Shown here piece after piece: positions 1-5,974 of a stretch of 9,799 nucleotides of DNA (its first letter is position 1; every line of letters begins with the position of its first letter). A model generated the notes under the pieces. It searched no databases and had not been told where the DNA came from. It worked only from the letters and a program-made list of their open reading frames with translations. The position numbers and the translations under genes are program-made. This DNA is from Bacteroidales bacterium (GTDB lineage Bacteria > Bacteroidota > Bacteroidia > Bacteroidales > Bacteroidaceae), in NCBI GenBank assembly GCA_004555425.1, contig SFID01000098.1, positions 1 to 9,799 on the forward strand, written 5' to 3'.

Positions 1-186
1 ATTAGAAAGATTCGTGTTAAAAGAAACACGAATCGAATTGCCTCCTACTTGGAGGTTCTACCCCGCGCGATTAGTAAGATTAGAAAGATTCGTGTTAAAA
101 GAAATACGAATCGAATTGCCTCCCACTTGGAGGTTTTACTCCGCGCGATTAGTAAGATTCGAAAGATTCGTGTTTAAAGAAACAAC
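1..186. repeat. 78-bp tandem repeat, two full units plus a partial third
   Basis: Units run 1-78 and 79-156; a third starts at 157 and loses similarity after about 186. The two full units differ at only four positions, all C/T changes. Each unit holds two short inverted repeats: GATTCGTGTT / AACACGAATC around a 6-nt loop (9-34 in unit 1; unit 2 keeps the pairing with one G-T wobble), and CCTCC / GGAGG around a 5-nt loop (41-55 and 119-133). The window starts exactly on a unit boundary, so the array may continue to the left. Because 78 is divisible by three, a 72-codon frame starting at a GTG (14-232) stays open through it, but I see no protein family in it and treat it as a by-product. Function is unknown; a structured RNA or an intergenic repeat array are both possible. 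Confidence 0.9.
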
Positions 187-226
187 GCACACCGCAGTGC
201 CACACGTTGACTTGCTATCTGGAACA

Positions 227-269
227 ACCTGAGTAGTTAACATTTCGGGCAACTACTCAGGTGGATTTT
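227..269 (+). terminator. Hairpin with T-run, probable intrinsic terminator
   Basis: A perfect 12-bp inverted repeat (ACCTGAGTAGTT at 227-238, AACTACTCAGGT at 251-262) encloses a 12-nt loop and is followed by GGATTTTT. This would end transcripts entering from the left, such as one covering the tandem array. The left arm and loop also belong to a dispersed repeat found in inverted form at 9656-9678, so the terminator may be part of a mobile or amplified intergenic element. Confidence 0.6.
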
Positions 270-331
270 TAATTGCAAATTGCGCTGGAAAGCAATATAC
301 CGCACGTTGCTCGCAACGTGTGGCTCAGTGG
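227..331 (+). repeat. Composite intergenic repeat, left copy
   Basis: Two blocks in fixed order define this element. The first, 227-249, matches the reverse complement of 9656-9678 with one mismatch in 23 bases. The second, about 289-331 (GGAAAGCAATATACCGCACG and onward), matches the reverse complement of about 9581-9626 with more divergence. Between the blocks the two copies differ in length and sequence. The second block contains the perfect palindrome CACGTTGC-TC-GCAACGTG (303-320). No transposase is present, so this resembles a small non-coding repeat of the REP or MITE kind. It is probably multicopy in the genome, which cannot be tested here. Confidence 0.65.
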
Positions 332-414
332 TTTTCAGATGTTTATACTCTTTGAAGTAATTATCAATGAGTCAACATTTCCGCTGAGCCACACGTTGCA
401 AGCAACGTGCGGTA
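298..414. repeat. Inverted pair of 31-bp palindromic repeats
   Basis: Bases 298-328 are the reverse complement of 384-414 with one mismatch, separated by 55 bases. Each arm is itself a palindrome with an 8-bp stem and 2-nt loop (CACGTTGC/GCAACGTG at 303-320 and 392-409). Two REP-like units in opposite orientation form a BIME-like arrangement. The transcript could fold either as one long hairpin or as two small ones. A frame from 273 to 596 crosses this region from a TTG; its residues come from the repeats and the downstream promoter, so I do not call it a gene. Confidence 0.8.
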
Positions 415-456
415 CATTGCGTTTTCAATGTGAACAAACTCCGTACTCACACCAGA

Positions 457-478
457 GCAAGCAAGGTGCGGTACTTTC
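457..478 (+). repeat. 22-bp direct repeat, left copy (partner 3451-3472)
   Basis: Bases 457-478, containing GCAAGCAAGGTGCGGTACTT, are identical to 3451-3472, so two direct copies 2,994 bp apart bracket the whole protease gene. The sequence is a variant of the palindromic repeat at 384-414. Together with GTAC at 443-446 upstream it can form an imperfect hairpin. It lies about 50 bp upstream of the proposed promoter. Confidence 0.85.
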
Positions 479-528
479 ACGTTACTCCACGTTCTTTCTC
501 ATTGAAATCGCAGTTCCACCCCCGTCTA

Positions 529-559
529 ATTGTCCATCTTCAGGTTTTTACTACCTTTG
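529..559 (+). promoter_or_regulatory. Bacteroidetes-type promoter of the M6 protease gene
   Basis: TACCTTTG at 552-559 matches the Bacteroidetes -7 consensus TAnnTTTG exactly. ATTG at 529-532 is one base off the -33 consensus TTTG, with a 19-bp spacer. Transcription would start near 564-567, leaving a leader of roughly 25 nt before the ATG at 589. This position argues against translation starts further upstream. Confidence 0.75.
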
Positions 560-588
560 CAGGCACGAAACTATACCTTATTATATAT

Positions 589-3423
589 ATGCGTAGAATT
601 TTATCCACCCTTCTGTTCTTGCTCCTCCTCTGTCAGCAAGCACTAGCCATCCCATCCGACCCCAGGCCGCGCGTGATGACGCAGCCCGATGGCTCACAGA
701 TTACCGTGCGCCTCATTGGCGATGAGTACCACCACTATTTCCTCTCGCAGGATAGTATTCCGTTGGTGCGTGTGAACGACTTTTTCTATTATGCCCAGGC
801 CACGAACGGCGAATGGGCCTCTTCGGGTCTGCGCGCCCACGATGCCGCACTGCGCAGTGCGGATGAATTGGCCCTTATCCAGCAGATGGACCGCCCGCAG
901 ATGCTTCGCCAGCAGGCCAACCTCTGGCAGACGAAGCGCGAGAAGATGGGTGCGCCGCGCCGAATGCCCCGCAGCACGCCAGCCAACCCGAAGCGAGGCC
1001 CTGTGCCGACCACGGGACAGCAGCGCGCACTGGCCATCCTCGTCTCCTTCCCCCAGACGTCCACCCACGAGGCCACGGACTTCTCCTACGACGACCCGCG
1101 CCAACTCTTTGACGATATGCTCAACAAGCAGGGTTTCGACTTCGATGGTGCCACGGGCAGTGTGCGCGACTATTTCCTTGCGGCCAGCAACGGGCAGTAC
1201 GACCTAACGTTTGATGTGTTTGGCCCTGTGGTGCTCAGCCGCGACATCAGTTTCTACGGGCAGAACTTCCCTGGCGGCGACCTCAACGCCTGGAATATGG
1301 TAGTGGAAGCCTGCGAAGCCCTGGACGGACAGATTGACTTCAGCCAGTACGACCGCAACCTGGATGGCGTGGTGGACAATATCTACGTGTTCTACGCCGG
1401 CATGGGCGAGGCCACGGGCGGCCGCGAATACACCATCTGGCAGCACGCGGGCGAGGTTGAAACGCTCAGCGACGGACAGACGTTTACCTTCGACGGTGTG
1501 CGCATCAACCGCTATGCCTGCTCCAACGAACTCCGTCCGATTCTCAATACCGAAACGGGCAAGAACGAAAACCACTTTGAGGGCATCGGCACCATCTGCC
1601 ACGAATATACCCACGTGCTCGACTTTCCCGACCTCTACGATGTGACGGGCGGCGGCTACTTCACGCCCGGCAGTTGGTCGCTCATGGACGTGGGTTGCCA
1701 CCTCAACAATGCCCGCACGCCGTGCAACTTCACGGCCTACGAGCGTATGTGCATGGGATGGCTCAACCCCGAAGTGCTGGATGCCACACCGCGCGACATC
1801 GTCCTCGAAACGGTCGACAACAACGTGGGCCTGCGCATTAACACGGCGAACCCCGACGAGGAATATTTCATCCTCGAAAACCGACAGCAGCAGGGTTGGG
1901 ACCAGTATCTCCCCGGCCACGGCCTGCTCGTCTGGCATATCACCTTCGACAACGACCTGTGGGTTTCCAACAAGGTGAACAGCAACCCCTACTTCCAAGG
2001 TATTGACCTCGTCGAGGCCGATGGCATCCGCAGCGAGGATTCCCGTGCGGGCGATGCTTTCCCAGGCACAGCGGGCATCACCTCGCTGACAGCCGAGACG
2101 AATCCTGGCCTGCGCGACCAAGAGGGCAACGCCATCGAGATTCCCCTGACCAACATCCGCGAGAAGAATGGCGTCATCCAGTTTGCCGTCTGCGGTGGCC
2201 GTCCGCAGTTACCCCTGCCCGCCGACATCGCGATTGAGAACCTGACGCCGATGGGCTTCACCGCCACATGGACGCCCTCCGCAGGGGCTACGTACTACGA
2301 GGCCGACGTCTTCGTACAGACGGAACAGGGACGCGAATACGTGGAAGGCTATCGCACACGCCGCGTAGACCAACCGCGACTGGAGGTGGAGGGCCTGCAA
2401 GCCGAGAGAACCTATCTGTTGGTACTGCGTGCGCGCAATGCTTCCCAGATGAGCGAACAGACCGAGCCCGTCAGCATCACCACGCCCGCCCTCTCCTTCG
2501 CCTACACCCGTCCCACGGCTCACGCGGCCTCGGAGGTGACGGCCACAGGTTTTACGGCCAACTGGTCTCCCCTTGAAGGGGCTGAGCGGTATGCCCTTGA
2601 TGTACTCCAGCGCGGTATGACGGAGGCTTACTATCAGACGGTAGATTTCACCGATGGCATCAAGGCGATGCCCGAGGGCTGGACCACGAATGCCAAGATG
2701 GTGCTCAGCGTGGCAGGCTCCTACGGCCAAGCCGCGCCCTCTCTCTCCCTGGCAGCCGACAACGCCTATATCGAATCGCCCATCTTCGCCGACGGACTGC
2801 GCAGCATCTCCCTGTGGCAGCGCGAGCGCAATGCACCCTGCGGCAAGAACTACGTGACCCTCGAAGTGATGCTTCCGCAGGTCAATCAATGGATGGCGCT
2901 CGACACCCTCCTGCTCACCGACACCAATCCCCAATCGGGCACCACCATCCTCTGGTTCGCTGAAACGGAACAAGCCACCAGCGCCACCGATGCCGCTGTA
3001 CGCCCCGTGCGCATCCCCAAGGGCAGTCGCGCCATGCGTCTGACGTACCACCGCGAAGGCTCGGGCGGCCTGGCCATCGACGACATTGTCATCGGCCACG
3101 GCGGTGCGGAAACGTACACACCGCTCAATGGCTTCGCCCGCATGGATGCTGGCACGGGCACGTCCTTCACGGTGACGGGCCTCACGCTCACGCCCACCGA
3201 GACGCTCTACTACCGCGTCTATGGCCACGATGGCGCAACCTATTCCCTACCCTCACTCCCCCAGCCCATCGTCTATGACCCCACGGGCATAGCCGCGCCA
3301 ACCACCAAGCCCGAAGGCCCCACCCGTTGGTACGACCTCAGCGGCCGCCCCATCACAGGCAACCGCCCAGAACGCCCTGGCATCTACATCAACAACCGCG
3401 GCGAAAAACGCATCAAGAAGTAA
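589..3423 (+). CDS. Secreted M6 family zinc metalloprotease with fibronectin type III modules
   Basis: This is a secreted endopeptidase of the M6 (immune inhibitor A-like) family, 944 residues. Residues 1-20 form a signal peptide ending in ALA. Residues 21-140 look like a propeptide. The catalytic domain (about 145-400) has HEYTHVLDFPD at 338-348, with zinc ligands H338 and H342, general base E339 and probable third ligand D348. A Met-turn (SLMDVG, M366) follows. D255-x-N-x-D-G-x-x-D263 looks like a calcium loop. A beta-rich tail, a fibronectin type III domain (about 541-633), and a second such domain interrupted by a jelly-roll-like segment (about 675-840) follow. The last 33 residues (YDLSGRPI, then GIYINNRGEKRIKK) resemble the end of a type IX secretion signal. 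The frame opens at 430, but ATG 589 gives the signal peptide and sits just after the promoter. The metzincin glycine is Asp345. Substrate unknown. Confidence 0.93.
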   Translation: MRRILSTLLFLLLLCQQALAIPSDPRPRVMTQPDGSQITVRLIGDEYHHYFLSQDSIPLVRVNDFFYYAQATNGEWASSGLRAHDAALRSADELALIQQMDRPQMLRQQANLWQTKREKMGAPRRMPRSTPANPKRGPVPTTGQQRALAILVSFPQTSTHEATDFSYDDPRQLFDDMLNKQGFDFDGATGSVRDYFLAASNGQYDLTFDVFGPVVLSRDISFYGQNFPGGDLNAWNMVVEACEALDGQIDFSQYDRNLDGVVDNIYVFYAGMGEATGGREYTIWQHAGEVETLSDGQTFTFDGVRINRYACSNELRPILNTETGKNENHFEGIGTICHEYTHVLDFPDLYDVTGGGYFTPGSWSLMDVGCHLNNARTPCNFTAYERMCMGWLNPEVLDATPRDIVLETVDNNVGLRINTANPDEEYFILENRQQQGWDQYLPGHGLLVWHITFDNDLWVSNKVNSNPYFQGIDLVEADGIRSEDSRAGDAFPGTAGITSLTAETNPGLRDQEGNAIEIPLTNIREKNGVIQFAVCGGRPQLPLPADIAIENLTPMGFTATWTPSAGATYYEADVFVQTEQGREYVEGYRTRRVDQPRLEVEGLQAERTYLLVLRARNASQMSEQTEPVSITTPALSFAYTRPTAHAASEVTATGFTANWSPLEGAERYALDVLQRGMTEAYYQTVDFTDGIKAMPEGWTTNAKMVLSVAGSYGQAAPSLSLAADNAYIESPIFADGLRSISLWQRERNAPCGKNYVTLEVMLPQVNQWMALDTLLLTDTNPQSGTTILWFAETEQATSATDAAVRPVRIPKGSRAMRLTYHREGSGGLAIDDIVIGHGGAETYTPLNGFARMDAGTGTSFTVTGLTLTPTETLYYRVYGHDGATYSLPSLPQPIVYDPTGIAAPTTKPEGPTRWYDLSGRPITGNRPERPGIYINNRGEKRIKK

Positions 3424-3432
3424 GGGAACAAA

Positions 3433-3474
3433 AAGAAAGTACCGCATCCTGCAAGCAAGGTGCGGTACTTTCTT
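3433..3474. terminator. Bidirectional terminator built from a palindromic repeat
   Basis: AAGAAAGTACCGCA (3433-3446) and TGCGGTACTTTCTT (3461-3474) form a perfect 14-bp stem around a 14-nt loop. It begins nine bases after the protease stop codon and lies 25 bases beyond the stop of the convergent GH92 gene. The stem base is A-rich on one side and T-rich on the other, so it can serve both strands. Its right arm and loop (3451-3472) are identical to 457-478, which indicates that a dispersed repeat is acting as the terminator. Confidence 0.8.
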
Positions 3475-3499
3475 GTTATTCCCTTATCGCTCTTCTTCC

Positions 3500-5851
3500 C
3501 TATTCGTTCGTCATGGAATACGGCTGGTCGGATGGACGCAGGCCGCGCGTGCGGTTGGGCTTCTCGCTCATTTCAAAATCGAGGGTACAGCCGCGCAGCA
3601 GCATATCGTGCGTGATATAGAGTCGCTCGTAGGGCTGGCCGTTGACTAGGAGTCGTTTGACATAGCGGCGACGGTCGCTCACACCCTTGGCCCTCACCTC
3701 TACGGCTCGGCCGTTGGGCAGGGTCAACCGCAGGTAGGGCAGATAGGGCGCGCCCAGCACGTATTGGTCCGAGCCAGGACAGACGGGATAGAAGCCGAGG
3801 GCCGAGAAGATGTACCAGGCGGACATCTGGCCGCAATCGTCGTTACCGCCCAGCCCGCGGATGTCGGCACGATACATGCGGTTCATGATGGTGCGCACCC
3901 ACTGCTGCGTCTTCCAGGGCTGGGAGGTCCAGGCGTAGAGGTAGGGGATGTGGTGGCTGGGCTCGTTGCCGTGCACGTAGCCGCCCACGAGGCAGTCGGC
4001 CGTAATGTCTTCGTTGTCCTTGTAGTAGCGTTCGGGCAGGTGCATCTCGAAGAGGCTGTCCAGTCGCTGGCGGAATATGAGTTCGCCGCCCATTGCCTGC
4101 ATCATTCCGCGCACATCGTGGGGCACGTGGAAGGAGAAATTCCAGGCGTTGCCCTCAATGAATCCCTCGCCATACGTCTGGTAGGGGTCCATGTCGGCCT
4201 TGAAGCGTCCGTCGGCATAGCGCGGGCAGGCAAAACCGCTTGCGGGATTGTACACATTGCGATACGACTGCGCCCGCTGGGCAAAGGCTCGCGCGGTGGC
4301 CGTATCGCCGGCGGCCTGTGCCGTGGCATAGATGGCCCAGTCGTCGTAGGCGTATTCCAGGGTATTGGAGGCCGCCGTCTGGTCGCGGTCGAAGGGTACG
4401 TAGCCCATTGCCAGATAGTCCTTCATGCCCGACATTCGCTCGCTACTGGCCGTGCTGACCATCGCACGTAGCACAGCGTCGCGCGGCAGGTCGGCTCCCT
4501 TGGCCAAGGCATCGGCCAGCACGCTCACAGCGTGGTAGCCCGTCATGCACCAGCCCTCGTTGCCCATCAGACTCCAAATGGGCAGGAGATGGTGCACGCT
4601 CTGCTGCTGGTGCGCCAGCATAGAGCGCGCCATGTGGGCATTGCGCTCGGGCTGGAGGAGGGCGAGCAGGGGATGCTGAGCGCGATAGGTGTCCCAAAGG
4701 GAGAAGACGGTGTAATGGTCGAAGCCCTGAGCCGTGTGGATATTGCCGTCGAGGCCGCGATATTGTCGATCCACGTCCATGTAGATGCTGGGATTGATCA
4801 TCGTGTGATAGAGCGAGGTGTAGAGCATGCGGCACTGGTCGGCCGTACCTTCGCAACGAAGGGCAGAGAGGGCCTCGTCCCAAACGCTGCGTGCCTCATC
4901 GCAGAGTTGTTCAAACGTCTTGCCGTCCGTTTCGGCCCGCAGATTGCGCAAGGCTCCCTCTGTGCTGACGGCCGAAAGGGCCACACGAAGGGTCAGAGCA
5001 TGGGAGGCATCGTCTGCAAAGTTGAAGTAGGCCACGGGGTGGCGGCCTGCCATCTCGGGAAAATTGTGTTGGAGGTCAAACTTGCGCCAGAAACCGCGGT
5101 AGTTGGCTTCCTTGCGGTCGCGGTAGCCGTAACTGTGGATGGGTTTGCTCAGGGCAATGGCGAAATAGGTGTAGTGGCAGCGCGCCCATCCGCTGGTGAT
5201 GCGATAGCCCGTGAGGAGGGTGTCGTTCTCCACGCGAATGCTGGCCCAGAGCACCTTGCCGTCGTAGTTGTAGATGCCATGGCCTAGGTCGAGGATGACA
5301 CGCTCTTCTTCGCCAGCGGGGTAAGTATAGCGGTGAATGCCCACCCGCGGAGTGGCAGTCAGTTGCACGCGCACCTGCTCATCGTCCAGCCGCACCTCGT
5401 AGTAGCCTGCTCGGGCCTGCTCCGTATCGTGCGAGAAGCGCGAGCGATAGCCTTCGTCGGGAGAAGCGGCCCGACCGGGTTGGAGGCGCAGCCTACCCGT
5501 TTGGGGCTGGAGGAGGATGTCGCCCAAATCGGAATGGCCCGTACCGCTCAGGTGCGTATGGCTGAACCCAACGATGGTGGCATCTTCATAGCGATAGCCT
5601 GCGCAATAGTCGTACGCCCGCGGCTGATACCGCCCATCCACATTGTGCGGTATCGTATCGGTATCGGGACTCAGGGCCACCATACCAAACGGCGCGACGG
5701 CACCAGGGAACGTATGTCCCATACCAGCCGTTCCAATCAGCGGATTCACCCAATCGGAAGGGTGCTCACCCGTTTGCGTCTGCCCTAGGGTGGCCAGGGG
5801 AAGAAGCATTGTTGCTAGGGAGAGAAGCCCTTGTTTTAGTCGTTGCATCAT
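3500..5851 (-). CDS. GH92 family alpha-mannosidase, secreted (copy A)
   Basis: An exo-acting alpha-mannosidase of glycoside hydrolase family 92, 783 residues, within the family's usual range. It probably removes alpha-linked mannose (often alpha-1,2) from high-mannose N-glycans or mannan. Family members are calcium-dependent and invert configuration. Residues 1-23 are a signal peptide without a lipobox, so a periplasmic or exported enzyme is expected. Family motifs appear in order: VNPLIGTAGMGHTFPGA (35-51), GFSHTHLSGTG (95-105), NPSIYMDVD (353-361), LWDTYRAQHPL (385-395), EGNAWNFSFHVPHD (566-579; E566 fits the catalytic acid), HGNEPSHH (627-634) and GNDDCGQMSAWY (669-680; acidic pair near the base position). 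None is broken. Two adjacent ATGs (5851 and 5848) are possible starts. It is downstream of a second GH92 gene and probably also has its own promoter. Exact linkage specificity cannot be read from sequence. Confidence 0.95.
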   Translation of the reverse strand: MMQRLKQGLLSLATMLLPLATLGQTQTGEHPSDWVNPLIGTAGMGHTFPGAVAPFGMVALSPDTDTIPHNVDGRYQPRAYDYCAGYRYEDATIVGFSHTHLSGTGHSDLGDILLQPQTGRLRLQPGRAASPDEGYRSRFSHDTEQARAGYYEVRLDDEQVRVQLTATPRVGIHRYTYPAGEEERVILDLGHGIYNYDGKVLWASIRVENDTLLTGYRITSGWARCHYTYFAIALSKPIHSYGYRDRKEANYRGFWRKFDLQHNFPEMAGRHPVAYFNFADDASHALTLRVALSAVSTEGALRNLRAETDGKTFEQLCDEARSVWDEALSALRCEGTADQCRMLYTSLYHTMINPSIYMDVDRQYRGLDGNIHTAQGFDHYTVFSLWDTYRAQHPLLALLQPERNAHMARSMLAHQQQSVHHLLPIWSLMGNEGWCMTGYHAVSVLADALAKGADLPRDAVLRAMVSTASSERMSGMKDYLAMGYVPFDRDQTAASNTLEYAYDDWAIYATAQAAGDTATARAFAQRAQSYRNVYNPASGFACPRYADGRFKADMDPYQTYGEGFIEGNAWNFSFHVPHDVRGMMQAMGGELIFRQRLDSLFEMHLPERYYKDNEDITADCLVGGYVHGNEPSHHIPYLYAWTSQPWKTQQWVRTIMNRMYRADIRGLGGNDDCGQMSAWYIFSALGFYPVCPGSDQYVLGAPYLPYLRLTLPNGRAVEVRAKGVSDRRRYVKRLLVNGQPYERLYITHDMLLRGCTLDFEMSEKPNRTRGLRPSDQPYSMTNE

Positions 5852-5883
5852 AGTTGAATTTCTAGGGGAAGTATGTGGGCAGA

Positions 5884-5915
5884 TAAAAGTACTTTGAGTA
5901 TTTGGAATTGGGAAA
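5884..5915 (-). promoter_or_regulatory. Candidate promoter of GH92 copy A
   Basis: On the minus strand TACTTTTA (5884-5891) differs from the -7 consensus TAnnTTTG only at its last base. TTTC (5912-5915) differs from the -33 TTTG by one base, with a 20-bp spacer. Transcription would start near 5878, giving a leader of about 27 nt before the ATG at 5851. Both boxes are imperfect, so read-through from the upstream GH92 gene remains possible. The heptanucleotide repeat begins 10 bp upstream of the -33 box. Confidence 0.45.
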
Positions 5916-5925
5916 TGTGGAAGTC

Positions 5926-5963
5926 ATTCCTAATTCCTAATTCCTAATTCCTAATTCCTAATT
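5926..5963. repeat. 7-bp simple sequence repeat, five units
   Basis: ATTCCTA repeats exactly five times from 5926 to 5960, followed by a partial ATT. The minus strand reads (TAGGAAT)n. It sits between the two GH92 genes: 11 bp past the stop of copy B and just upstream of the candidate promoter of copy A. Such tracts can gain or lose units by slippage. Here that would change promoter-upstream spacing without shifting any reading frame. Confidence 0.95.
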
Positions 5964-5974
5964 GAAAAAACTCC

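Noticed and set aside
14..232. A 72-codon frame with internal 26-residue repeats.
   Set aside because: It starts at a GTG inside a repeat unit, has no promoter or family, and ends in the terminator hairpin. The frame survives only because the 78-bp unit is a multiple of three.
1..480. A CRISPR array, suggested by the repeated and palindromic units.
   Set aside because: The 78-bp units are contiguous with no unique spacers, the other repeats are irregularly spaced and in both orientations, and no cas gene is present.
430..588. An N-terminal extension of 53 residues on the protease.
   Set aside because: It starts at a GTG/TTG-region codon within intergenic repeats and runs through the predicted promoter. 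The ATG at 589 gives a clean signal peptide.
1204..3228. Long minus-strand frames (305 and 339 codons) antisense to the protease.
   Set aside because: They are shadows of GC-rich, biased codon use in the M6 protease gene, and neither product resembles a known protein.
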